A stretch of 64,000 bases of DNA from Rheum nobile (Eukaryota > Streptophyta > Magnoliopsida > Caryophyllales > Polygonaceae): the NCBI GenBank assembly GCA_027886185.1, contig WOAB01000103.1, forward strand, positions 1,240,001 through 1,304,000, in the 5' to 3' direction. The stretch's first letter is position 1, and the number at the start of each line of letters is the position of its first letter. The notes under the pieces were generated by a model. The model saw only the letters and a list, made by a program, of their open reading frames with translations, was not told where the DNA came from and made no database searches. Both the position numbers and the translations under genes were made by a program. Shown in pieces: positions 54,125 through 64,000 of this stretch.

Positions 54125-55042
54125 TGTTGGATCGTTAGAGTTACATCTGAGGGAACAAAAGCTTTGTTCCCACAAAAGTTGCAGCGGATAAATATAGCAG
54201 GAAAGATAACGAACGAACTCACGATATATAGTGGAAACCCTGATTAGCAAAACTAGCTTCTCAAGGAAAAACCACTACCTTCAAGCTTTCGCTTGAGAGG
54301 ATTTTGAAGCGTGTACTTGTCTTATTGATTTCTTGCTTGATTACACTTGTATCCTGGAATTCGACATCTAAACAACCAGCTAGACTCGAAACCTCTTCTA
54401 CAACGATGAATCAAACTCAACCCTCAAATACTTACACACACCTCACTTCTTTTCTTTCTTCTTTTCGTTCTCTCTATTTTTCGTCGTCGTCGTTACATAG
54501 AAATGAATCCACACCTCTATTAAATACAACTCGGCAAACCCTAAATGTAACAAGATAAGATTTATCCAAATAAGGCAACAAGAAGATATGATTTTGTAGA
54601 GGGAATAATATCCCAGCCGTCTATACTAATTTGAAGGAAGGATTCCGTAAATTAATATATTTGGATAAGATAGAGTACTCTCTCTCCAATTATCTTATCT
54701 TAGGAAGGTTTTCCTAAGATAACACAATCGGGCTTCTCTCTCCATATCTTCTCAAATCGGCTTGATCCTTGGAGCCGAAGTCATTCATCCTTGACCGCGT
54801 GCATGATTCTGCGTTTGATTTGTTTCCATAAATGGCATGCTGGATTCTTCTTTCCATTCGCAACTTCGTTCTTGTTCGACGCTGTTGGTCCTTCAGAGGT
54901 AACAAAGCACATGAACAGAGCTTTGTTCCCTCTTCGATCCTTCGCTGTAATGGTTCCCTGAGACAACTGTCTTTGTTCCTGAAACACTTAGTACCCAAAT
55001 TAGTTGAATGTTTGTCACTATCAAAACCTAAGGAATTCAGCA
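54125..55042 (-). repeat. Sirevirus 3' LTR
   Basis: 918 bp; the minus strand starts TGCTGAATTCC and ends CGATCCAACA. It is closely similar to the other LTR. Confidence 0.93.
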
Positions 55043-55228
55043 AATTCCCCCTTTTTGATGGTGACAAACATCCTTGACAATAAAGCATATACATACGAGA
55101 TAAAGACAGTTGTATGAGGAAAGGTTCTCCACACAAGACCATAATAGTTCCCCCTCAACACAACAACATATGAAACCATGTGTTGTTCCCCCTCAACCAA
55201 AGCTACCTGTCATTTTCCCCCTTTTGGC
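55043..55228 (-). other. Multiple polypurine tracts of the Sirevirus
   Basis: Minus-strand tracts AAAAGGGGGAAAATGA (about 55228-55213), two TTGAGGGGGAA copies (about 55196-55186 and 55158-55148) and AAAAAGGGGGAATT next to the LTR (55056-55043). Repeated tracts upstream of the 3' LTR are a known Sirevirus trait. Confidence 0.8.
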
Positions 55229-56298
55229 ATCATCAAAAACACAGTGAAGAGTTAGAGATGAAAGATAACAGCCAGATGAACATCATTCTCAATCGCAATA
55301 GATTGAAACACACGAACGCAGACATCATGTTAAGACGACAACACGATATGCAAGGATAACATTCATGATCAACATGCCAGTCAGTGCAAACACAAGAATC
55401 AGAGACAAGGAAGTACGAAAAGAGAGGAGTAGATGTGCTAGGGAACAAAAGATGTGTGGGTTAGCCAGAGAAGTACGAATTAAGAACCACTGGGGCCAGC
55501 AGCTAGAGCAGAATTATGATTAGCAATGGAATTCATCTTTTGTTCCCACTCAGAGCTGTTGCTTCCTCATTGGCGTCAGCAACCACCATAGCCTCAACGT
55601 GTAGAGGAGTGAATCTGTAGTGTCGTCTTTTCCCTTTTTTGTGTGTCTTGTGATGTTCATTTTTTTTTTGAACATCACAAACTTCAGCTTGCCTTCTTTC
55701 ACCAGGGATTCATTCAGAGCCCACTACCTCTCACGCGTAACATTAGCTTTTGAGCACGAACCTTCCTTAGGCAGTTGTAAGCCAGCATCACACACATACC
55801 TGTCGAACCCTATCCACAGACCACAGTGACGATAATTCGTAATCTCGACTTTCCAAAAAAGTAGAAGAATGTGATGCGGGGGTAATGTTACCAGAGAGGG
55901 TGCAAAGAGCATCACACAAACCATATATGAAATTTTTTAATAATGTGTAATCATGAATGAAAGGCTCCCGGATGTGAATGATTAGAGGGGCTCATAGGAA
56001 GCATCAAACATGATGGCTAAGGTAAGTTGTAGAGTCAACAATCATTTGGGCTTATAATGAGGGATCAATGCATCAAGTTGACTCTTTTGGGCCGAAGGAA
56101 ATCTGATTCATGTATTAGCAAGATAGCATAGAGAGGATGCATGAAATGTTGCACATAAGTGAAATATTAGCATGAGTCTAGGCAGGTCATTCAACTAGTG
56201 ATCAAGAGAATAAATGCAGACCGGGACATGATGTTTCATCCTTCACACTTTACCATGTAATATTAGCCAATCATCGAGGGAACACAACATGTAGACAG
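55229..56298 (-). other. Sirevirus region between pol and the polypurine tracts
   Basis: About 1.1 kb with no supported ORF. In some Sireviruses this place holds an env-like gene; none is recognisable here. Confidence 0.6.
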
Positions 56299-57831
56299 TC
56301 AGTTTAGAGAGATCATACCTAGTTCCATACGAAACTGTTCGAATGGTTCCCTGTTTAGTGCCTTGGTGAAAATGTCGGCGATTTGATCCTTAGTTCCACA
56401 TAATTCCATTGTCACCAACCCTTTCCCAACACAGTCACGTAAGAAGTGATGTCTTATCTCGATGTGCTTGGTACGTGAGTGTTGCACCAGATTCTTGGAG
56501 ATATTTATGGCACTTGTATTGTCACAGAGAATGGGAATGGAGTTTAGAAGAATACCGTAGTCGCTGAGTTATTGTTTGAGCCATAGGAGTTGAGTGCAAC
56601 AAGCAGCAGCGGCTATGTATTCAGCTTCCGCAGTGGAGAGAGCCACGGAGTTCTGCTTCTTTGACCCCCAGGAAACCAGACACGGCCCAAGGAACTGAGC
56701 CATTCCAGAGGTAGATTTTTTGTCCACTTTGTTCCCTGCGAAGTCAGCATCTGTGTATCCGACAAGATCAAGGCTTCCTCCCCTTGGATACCACAGACAA
56801 AGATCATCTGTTCCCTTCAAATATCTCAGGATCCTCTTCACTGCTTTGAGATGTGTCTCTTTGGGATCGGCCTGAAAACGAGCACAAAGGCATACACTAT
56901 ACATAATATCAGGCCTACTGGCAGTGAGATATAGAAGCGAACCTATTATTCCTCGGTAGAGAGATGGATCAATTCCTTGCTCATGTTCGTCTTTTCCCAT
57001 TGGATTGTTTGGAGATATGGGAGTGGTGAAGGGTTTCGCATCATTCATACCAAACTTTTTGACACACTCTCTGAGATACTTCTGTTGGTGCACTTTGGTT
57101 CCCTCATCTCCCTGAGAGACTTGCAGACCTAGGAAGAACTTGAGTTCTCCAACCATGCTCATCTCGAATTCACTGGCCATCAACTTAGAGAATTTCTGAA
57201 CCAGTTTATCATCAGTGGATTCAAAGATGATATCATCCACATAGACTTGGACCACCAGAATATGCTTCCATTCCTTCAGAAGGAACAGAGTCTTATCGAC
57301 CTTTCCTCGAACGTATCCGTGTGTCAGAAGGAACTGTGAGAGCCTTTCATACCAGGCCCTCGGGGCTTGCTTGAGACCATACAGAGCTTTGTCTAGAATG
57401 TAGACATGGTCAGGTTGAGTGGTGTCCTCAAAACCGGGTGTTTGCTCCACGTAGACTTCCTCCTTAAGAACTCCATTCAAGAAGGCAGTCTTGACATCCA
57501 TCTGTTGCAGCTTGAACCCATGGAAAGAAGAATACGCAATTAGGAGTCTTATTGCTTCTAACCTGGCAACAGGAGCAAAGGTCTCATCATAGTCGATGCC
57601 TTCCTGCTGGTTGTAACCTTTCACCACCAGCCTAGCTTTGTTCCTTGTGACCTGACCTTGATCATCCAACTTGTTTCTGAACACCCACTTGGTTCCAATC
57701 ACTGTTCTGTTCTTTGGACGCGGAACTAACCGCCAAACCTTGTTTCTTTCGAACTGGTGAAGTTCCTCTTGCATGGCGTTTATCCAGTCAGGATCCTTCA
57801 ATGCTTCTCCTACAGTTTTGGGTTCTTGCAA
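56299..57831 (-). pseudogene. Sirevirus RT and RNase H
   Basis: The frame opens QEPKTVGEALKDPDWINAM, then has the copia RT core (GTKWVFRNK, ARLVVKGYNQQEGIDYDETFAPVARLEAIR, MDVKTAFLNG, YGLKQAPRAWYERL) and the active site VYVDDIIF with both Asp present. RNase H follows (YTDADFAG, STAEAEYIAAA). TAA at 56569-56571 (after LWLKQ) cuts off the last 90 residues, which continue in frame to 56299 (SRTKHIEIRHHF, DIFTKAL). Apart from that stop this is the best-preserved RT in the window. Confidence 0.9.
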
Positions 57832-57914
57832 AGAGAGAAAAGCATTGAAAGCACATAAATTTTGTAGGGAGGAACGAGTGCTCTGAGGTGCTCCCTTTCT
57901 ATAGTCAGTGACGA

Positions 57915-59345
57915 TTAGCTTGACTGGATGAGCCCACTTTTGCTGGTAGTTGGGAACTTGGAGATTGTTGATGTCGAATTCCTCTGAATCAGCGTTCCCA
58001 GCACTTGAGCCTTCACCTCCTGTGCCATTAGCATTAGGATTGACATCCCTCGTTCCTTCAGCAGAAGGGCAGTCCTCAGAGGGCTCCGTTGTGCCGTGAC
58101 TTGGGCTTTGTTCCCCCTGAGGTGCCTCAGATACATCAGAGGGGAAGCATTTTCTTCATTGCCCCCTGAGTTGGCGGAATTGGGAGTTCTTGGTGTAGAG
58201 GGATCATTTTGAGTTTCTTGATCTTCAGAGGTCCCACCGCTGACATTGCTATCTACAAGCTGAAAGAAATCATCTTCGGAAAGCTCGATGTTGCCTGATA
58301 GTTCCTGCACATTGTTACCAGCCATAACAGTTTCATCAAATACAACATGAACGCTTTCCTCTACCTTTCTGGTTCTCTTGTTGAAAACTTTGTAGGCCTT
58401 GCTTTGCTGTGAATATCCTACAAAAGTTCCTTCATCACTTCTGGGATCAAACTTCCCAAGAGAATCTTTCCCGTTGTTGTGGACGAAGCACTTGCAACCA
58501 AATGTGCGCAAATGAGACACATTAGGTTTCCTTCCCTTCAGAAGCTCATAGACAGTTTTGTTCAGGAGAGGACGGATGGTTGCTCTGTTCAGAACGTAGC
58601 ACGCAACATTCAAGGCTTCGGCCCAGAAACTCCTTGGAAGACCACTTGAGATGAGAAGAGTACGCGTCATGTCTTCCAGAGTTCTGTTCTTTCTTTCAAT
58701 AACACCGTTTTGCTGTGGGGTCCTGGGAGCAGATAAGTTGTGGTTGATACCTCTGTTCCTACAGAGGGATAGGAACTGAGAGTTCTCGAATTCAGTTCCA
58801 TGATCAGTGCGAATAGACCCCAAGGAATGTCCAGTGCTCCTTTCGGTTGCCTTAAGCCAGGACTCAAACTCCGCAAACACTTCATCCTTTGTGGAGATAA
58901 ATAGAGTACATGTGTACCTGGAATAGTCATCAATAATAACAAAGACATATGCATTTCCCCCATGGCTCTTCGTGAGCATAGGCCCACAAAGATCCATGTG
59001 GACTAATTCCAGAGGACGTGTTGTACTTACATCCCTTTTTGACTTGAAGGAAGACCACACTTGTTTTCCTTTAATGCATGCGTCACACACGTCACTTCTC
59101 ATTGCTTCAACCTTAGGAAGGCCATTCACCAACTCTTGTCTATGAAGTTTGGATAGGAGTTGAAGGCTAGCATGTCCAAAGCGTTTGTGCCACAAGTCTG
59201 TCATTTCAGCAATAGATGACATGCATAGGTCCTTGTCAGGGATGAAAGCAGGGTCGACCTTATAGACATTGTTGTCGCAGATCCCTTTGAGTAAGAGTTT
59301 CCCTGTACTTAGACACTCAACATGACAATCATCAGTGGTAAAGAC
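57915..59345 (-). pseudogene. Sirevirus integrase
   Basis: HHCC finger (LWHKRFGHASL...CDACIKGK), then the catalytic core with Asp in MDLCGPM, Asp in RTDHGTEF and Glu in NGVIERKNRT, then the FGCKCFVHNN and GTFVGYS blocks and a Ser/Asn-rich tail. A frameshift near 58140 separates it from RT. The finger is joined upstream to the protease block by sequence with frame changes near 59340. Confidence 0.88.
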
Positions 59346-59357
59346 TACCCTATTTAT

Positions 59358-59963
59358 TTATTTTTGACATAGTTGAGCCACACTAAACAGATCAAACTTG
59401 AGATTATTCAATAGATTCACATTATTCACAGTGATGTGTTTAGAGAGTCTTACCATACCGATACCACAAACCTCACCCTTACTCTTGTTTCCAAAAGTTA
59501 TCGATGCCCCTGAGGCTGGCTGAAGAGAAGTGAACCATTCATTGTTCCCTGTCATGTGACTTGAACATGCATTGTCAAGGTGCCAAGAGTCTTTCCTTGC
59601 TTCCTCCTTGGATTTATGAGAACCACCTTCTGATACGTTGTGACCTTTTAAGCTCATCAAGCAAATATCCTTTGAGAGAGGAGATGCTTCATCATCTGAG
59701 CTGCAGTCACCCCACTTCGTAATCCTCGTTTGTTCCTCGTTGAAGACCTGAGAAGAACCTGGCGCTTTGTTGAGGCATCTTTTTGCGAAGTGTCTGTTGT
59801 CATAGCAGTGAGAGCAGACAACCTTCTTCATGTCATTGTGAACCATGACCGAACATTTAGTGCCTTTGCTTCGAGACCATATCTTCTTCATGGCTTGAGT
59901 GATGAGAGCCACATCTACATCACCTTCTTGAGAGTCTCTATCCAAGGCATTTCCTGACGACAT
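59358..59963 (-). pseudogene. Shortened gag with zinc knuckle plus protease
   Basis: ATG at 59963 (MSSGNALDRDSQEG) is only about 50 bp from the primer site, so the capsid region is largely deleted. The knuckle reads CSHCYDNRHFAKRC, with Arg in place of the usual Gly before His. The protease motif reads WHLDNACSSHMTG, where the usual DSG/DTG is changed to DNA, so it is probably inactive. The frame ends at a TAAATAAATAG run near 59350. Confidence 0.8.
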
Positions 59964-60008
59964 CTTTCCTGCAGAATCTGTAACTAAAGCAAACAATCTA
60001 GAGCACCA

Positions 60009-60021
60009 GGCTCTGATACCA
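60009..60021 (-). other. Sirevirus primer-binding site (initiator tRNA-Met)
   Basis: The minus strand reads TGGTATCAGAGCC two bases after the LTR end. Confidence 0.92.
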
Positions 60022-60023
60022 AT

Positions 60024-60941
60024 TGTTGGATCGTTAGAGTTACGTCTGAGGGAACAAAAGCTTTGTTCCCACAGAAGTTGCAGCGGATAAATATAGCAGG
60101 AAAGATAACGAACGAACTCACGATATATAGTGGAAACCCTGATTAGCAAAACTAGCTTCTCAAGGAAAAACCACTACCTTCAAGTTTTCGCTTGAGAGGA
60201 TTTTGAAGCGTGTACTTGTCTTATTAATTTCTTGCTTGATTACACTTGTATCCTGGACTTCGACATCTAAACAACCAGCTAGACTCGAAACCTCTTCTAC
60301 AACGATGAATCAAACTCAACCCTCAAAGACTTACACACACCTCACTTCTTTTCTTTCTTCTTTTCGTTCTCTCTATTTTCCGTCGTCGTCGTTACATAGA
60401 AATGAATCCACACTTCTATTAAATACAACTTGGCAAACCCTAAATGTAACAAGATAAGATTTATCCAAATAAGGCAACAAGAAGATATGATTTTGTAGAG
60501 GGAATAATATCCCAGCTGTCTATATTAATTTGAAGGAAGGATTCCGTAAATTAATATATTTGGATAAGATAGAGTACTCTCTCTCCAATTATCTTATCTT
60601 AGGAAGGTTTTCCTAAGATAACACAATCGGGCTTCTCTATCCATATCTTCTCAAATCGGCTTGATCCTTGGAGCCGAAGTCATTCATCCTTGACTGCGTG
60701 CATGATTCTGCATTTGATTTGTTTCCATAAATGGCACGCTGGATTCTTCTTTCCATTCGCAGCTTCGATCTTGTTCGACGTTGTTGGTCCTTCAGAGGTA
60801 ACAAAGCACATGAACAGAGCTTTGTTCCCTCTTCGATCCTTCGCTGCAATGATTCCCTAAGACAGCTGTCTTTGTTTTTGAAACACTTAGTATCCAGATT
60901 AGTTGAATGTTTATCACTATCAAAACCTAAGGAATTCAGCA
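60024..60941 (-). repeat. Sirevirus 5' LTR
   Basis: 918 bp, the same length as the 3' LTR, with few differences. Its outer end abuts TSD GTTTC (60942-60946). Confidence 0.93.
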
Positions 60942-60946
60942 GTTTC

Positions 60947-61064
60947 CATAGCAACTCTTCCTGTTCCATAGTCTGAACCAAATCCTTTTGAACACAGTTC
61001 ACACGATGGAAAAGCCAATCCGACACACCACTACTCAGGACCTGCTGCAAAACCCCAAGTTCAT
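60947..61064 (-). pseudogene. LINE ORF2 5' stub
   Basis: The minus strand reads ELGVLQQVLSSGVSDWLF and ends ...EQEELLWK, which joins QKSRELWLVSGERNTSFFK at 54119 across the Sirevirus. EELLWKQKSRELWL is a typical L1 linker between endonuclease and RT. Confidence 0.85.
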
Positions 61065-61071
61065 AATCAAC

Positions 61072-61640
61072 TTGTATGTTTTAAATACTAAATTATTAAT
61101 TCTTACTTCATAATCTCGGTTTAATGTATGAAAGAGACAAACAACCGTAACATAATTAACGACGGCGCAAGTATCTATAACCTAACCTAATTTGGTTGTG
61201 TGATAAATTCCACATTAGTCCTGTCATGCACCGCATTAACATAAAATATTGTCGTACTCCATACTCAATTCAACACTTTTTTTTGGTCCAATTAATTTAA
61301 CACTTGCTGAGTAAGCTAATTAATATAACTAGAGTATTTTAATTACAAGCAAAAGTTACTACTATTCAAATTAACTCCTTCATTCTAACATGTTTTTAAA
61401 ACTAATCGATCCCAACCCATTCTTGATATTGTTGTGCATAGTGTTTATAAAACATGAAACAATGTTAAAAAATACCCATTTTGGTGCCCAATATTTCAAA
61501 ATAGGTATTTTTTTAAAGGATATGAATGCAATATCCATTATTCTACCCAAATAAGGGTATTTTGATAAAATCACATAATTTTACCCTTTAAAAGAAAAGA
61601 TAAAATACAATTTCATTTTACCTTTTCTTTCTGTAAATTT
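61072..61640. other. AT-rich stretch with no gene
   Basis: The phrase TTAAAAAATACCCATTTTGG with AATGCAATATCC near 61465-61540 is loosely inverted relative to 62488-62570 beyond the GC-rich block. No coding sequence is supported. Confidence 0.45.
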
Positions 61641-62395
61641 AATTTAGGTGGTGGGGGAGGTTTAGGTTTGGCCAGAGATCGGGCCGGAGAGGAGGAAGAT
61701 CGACGAGATGCAGAAAATCGAGCCGAGAGGAGGAAGATCAACGACGGGGGTGGATCGGAAGATGTGCCGAGTTGACGGCGGGGGTGGATCGTCTTCTCCA
61801 AGAGGCGGGGGTTTGGGAGGCGGAAAGTGTTAGGGTTTGCGAAAATTTCAATTTTGGGATCTGAGAGGCGGGGGGAGAGGGATCTGGGATTGTGGGAGAG
61901 GGAGTCGAGAGGAGGAAGATGAGCCGCCAGAGATCGAGCGGAAATCGGGCCGCCTTAGGTCGGAGGTGGGGGAGGCGGTTGTCGTCGGGGGTGATCGAGG
62001 CGGAGAGCGGAGAGCCAGTTGCAGAAATTGAGAGCGGAGAGATCGAGAGCGGGCCAAAGTTGCAGAAATCGAAGTCGAAGCCGAGTTGCAGAAATCGAGT
62101 TGCAGAAATCGAAGCCGAGAGGAGGAAGATCGACGAGAGGATTGGTTTCGCTGGGTTAGGGTTCGTCGGGTTCTAGGGGGTTCGTCGTCTTCAATGGCGT
62201 TTTCAACAGCAAGGCCTAGCTCTTTCGCTGGGTTAGGGTTCGTCGTCTTCAATGCGTTTTCAACAGAGGTCGTCTTCAATGGAGGTCGGAATTTGGGAGA
62301 CAGAGACGACCGAGTTCTTGGAGGTCGCCGGAGAGGGAGTTCGGGCCGGAGAAGACGACCGGGTTCTGGGAGAGGTCGCCGGCACCATGTTTTAA
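61640..62395. repeat. GC-rich degenerate repeat block
   Basis: GAGAGGAGGAAGATCGACGAG-like and TTGCAGAAATCGAAGCCGAG-like phrases recur. A direct repeat TTTCGCTGGGTTAGGGTTCG occurs at 62146 and 62223. Several reading frames are open on both strands because the sequence is GC-rich and repetitive. None has a recognisable domain, so no gene is called. Flanking AT-rich phrases are loosely inverted, so it may be a DNA element with captured sequence. Confidence 0.5.
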
Positions 62396-62399
62396 TTTT

Positions 62400-63284
62400 C
62401 TTTTCCCTTTAAATTAAGACAAATAAAATCTGAAAATAAAATTTTGTCCCAAAATATAAAGACAAAAGAAAATCCAAAAAAGTGAAAAGAGGATATTGTT
62501 GCAATATCTAATAAAAGAATACCCACTTTGCAAATTTCATAATAAAAGTGGTATACTTTTGCAAATGAGCCATAAAACATTATGCATTGTGGTTTACTAT
62601 ATTATGTTGATTTATTTTAATGTGTTTAATAAAACAATGCTACAAGTTAAGATATTTTAATTAACAAAACTGTAATAACTAATTATAGGTACTTTTCCTG
62701 CTAAAAAACTCCTTATTTTCACTTTTTAAAATCTCAAAATGTGTTTGAGTGATATATTTCTGTAAACCTTACTTTCAATAAATATATATTTTTGAAAGTA
62801 TAACCGAGGTATTTTTGGCTGCACGATCAGTAGTTTCTTTTCTTTCTTTCAAAAAAATTTAACACAATTATAGCTTGTTTATTATTACTATCGTTTCTAT
62901 TTGAATCTCCCTCCTAATATCTCGTTGTTTACAACGCCAAAAGAAAAGTTAAATGAACGAATATTTGTATGTTAATCTTTCAAACTGAAATGTTGTGGCT
63001 CGATCAGTACAAATTATTTTATATATAAGAATGCTTAAATTATTACGACATTCGTTGTAAATATCCAACTTTGTTAATTTTCAGATGTACAAACTCTGAC
63101 ATTTTCAGGCATATATGTCTTTATATGCATAATTTTTCTCAATAAAAAATGGAGAATCCAATGTAAGTGACAAGTGTGGCAGATTTGTTGACATCTTGAG
63201 AAACTGATCGATCAATTCAATGGTGAAAGAATAAAGAAGTCTCCGAGTTTCTTTGGATTCCTATCTAGCTTCATATATCAATTA
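62400..63284. other. AT-rich stretch with no gene
   Basis: No ORF, TIR or tandem structure is supported. Confidence 0.5.
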
Positions 63285-63549
63285 CTCCTTCCGTTCCATT
63301 GAGTTTTTATTTTTATTTTTTGTGTGTATATTATTAATAGTTAAAGAGAATTTTTGAAATTTCTTTCAATATATAAAAAAAATATAGTCATGTGGGATCT
63401 TATTTGATTCGTTTTAACGAGTACTTTGATAATATCAAAAAATTATAATTTTTATTAATATATAATTAGAGATATTAACGATACAAAACTCGCATCGACG
63501 AATATGCTCGGTCAAATCGAGAGGAACTATATGGGACGGACCCAGGGAG
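63285..63549. mobile_element. Stowaway-like MITE, TSD TA
   Basis: 265 bp with ends CTCCTTCCGTTCC and ...GGGACGGACCCAGGGAG, close to the Stowaway terminus CTCCCTCCGTCCC. TA flanks both sides (63283-63284, 63550-63551). Confidence 0.85.
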
Positions 63550-64000
63550 TACTTTATATAAACATAAAAGCTTATCAAAATTTTCATCACCACTATTCAA
63601 CTTTCTATAATTAATATCCCAAACTCTATAAAACATTACTAAAATAATCCAACTCTCCTCATTCTCCAAGAGAATACAACATAGCCAAGGATAAAGTGCG
63701 ATCTCTTGAAAGAGTGCTTGTTGACGAGTGTATTGGATGAACAATCAAATTGGTGGGTCCTATTTCCTGAATTAACCTTTCCACTGGATATTTTAATCAA
63801 CTAATTTTAATTTCGGTTTATTTAAAGTGTGTTCATATGCACATGTTAAGAGTATAAATTTAAAAATTATTTTTAAAATATTTTTTTATAGTAGAAGGGG
63901 AGAACTCCTAAGAAAAAAGTTAAACTAGTGATTAAAATGGATTATTATTAAATATGAAGTTTTTAATATGTGCCCATGTGCACAATTAGAGAAATCATTT
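63550..64000. other. AT-rich flank
   Basis: No feature seen. Confidence 0.5.

Larger units (their letters stand above)
54125..60941 (-). mobile_element. Sirevirus-type Ty1/copia element, 6,817 bp, TSD GTTTC
   Basis: On the minus strand: 5' LTR (60941-60024), initiator-Met primer site, a shortened gag with a zinc knuckle, protease, integrase, RT-RNase H, a non-coding stretch, several polypurine tracts and the 3' LTR (55042-54125). Both LTRs are 918 bp and run TG...CA. TSD GTTTC is at 54120-54124 and 60942-60946. The gene order (integrase before RT) marks copia. The multiple AAAGGGGGA-like tracts and RT sequence suggest the Sirevirus lineage. Pol is broken and most of gag is missing. Confidence 0.92.
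49233..61064 (-). mobile_element. 5'-truncated L1-type LINE, split by two LTR elements
   Basis: Reading the minus strand from 61064, the LINE ORF2 linker, RT, zinc-binding tail and RNase H follow in order. It ends in poly(A), seen as a T run at 49233-49242. A candidate TSD AATCAAC(TT) is at 49226-49232 and 61065-61071. About 3.3 kb of LINE remains after subtracting the Sirevirus (54125-60941) and the aberrant Athila-like insert (50926-52663). The endonuclease half is missing, as is usual for 5' truncation. Frameshifts and stops are present throughout. Confidence 0.85.

Noticed and set aside
62150..62240. Telomere-like GGGTTAGGGTTCG
   Set aside because: Only isolated motifs, not a TTTAGGG array.
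61837..62412. Arg/Gly-rich open frames on both strands
   Set aside because: They come from degenerate GAGGAAGATCGACG-type repeats; there is no domain or splice structure.

Overview
This window is nuclear DNA from a flowering plant, most likely a eudicot. The signs are plant-specific retrotransposon lineages (Tekay chromovirus, Athila, Tat, Sirevirus), a plant mobile domain gene, a subgroup-21 R2R3-MYB gene with a plant intron, and Stowaway, Tourist and hAT miniature elements. The species cannot be told from sequence alone. No bacterial, organellar, CRISPR or RNA-operon feature is present. Most of the window is nested transposable elements, and the only convincing host gene is the MYB gene at 32.8-34.1 kb.

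Layout. (1) 1-11550: a tandem Tekay-type Ty3/gypsy complex, made of the 3' end of one copy, a shared LTR, a second full internal region and a second LTR. The second copy carries an extra acidic ORF before gag. (2) 11557-13847: a broken plant mobile domain (MAIN-like) gene on the minus strand; the Tekay LTR ends 6 bp past its stop codon. (3) 14.8-15.25 kb: a long foldback. (4) 15.26-18.41 kb and 30.07-30.22 kb: a non-coding Tat-type element with a tRNA-type primer site and three tandem-repeat families. It is split by (5) a complete Athila element at 18411-30070 with 1254-bp LTRs, a tRNA-Asp primer site, TSD GAGGG, broken gag-pol and an intact env-like ORF. (6) 31.3-36.8 kb: two tRNA-derived SINEs, a Stowaway element, the MYB gene, a Pack-MULE carrying a receptor-kinase fragment, and a hAT miniature element. 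(7) 36.6-38.4 kb: a tandem triplication that carries SINE sequence and a 42-bp perfect palindrome. (8) 40.4-41.5 kb: a LINE remnant. (9) 42.6-45.5 kb: a solo Tekay-like LTR with TSD ATCTT. (10) 46-48 kb: inverted TGTGCATATG arrays. (11) 49.2-61.1 kb: a 5'-truncated LINE on the minus strand, split by a Sirevirus (54125-60941, TSD GTTTC) and by an aberrant Athila-type insertion (50926-52663, TSD GCCTC) whose two ends are inverted copies of the same LTR start. (12) 61.6-64 kb: a GC-rich repeat block and a Stowaway element.

How the parts relate. Almost all coding potential belongs to self-replicating elements, and all of it is decayed. Three of the four RT active sites have lost the second catalytic Asp (D>N in Tekay, D>E in Athila, a one-codon deletion in the LINE), while the Sirevirus keeps YVDD. 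Many nonsense codons look like CAG>TAG or CGA>TGA changes, as expected from deamination of methylated CHG and CG sites. The relative order is readable: Athila landed in the Tat LTR, and the Sirevirus and the aberrant Athila-like copy landed in the LINE. All boundaries were placed by eye from TSDs, TG...CA ends, primer sites and polypurine tracts.
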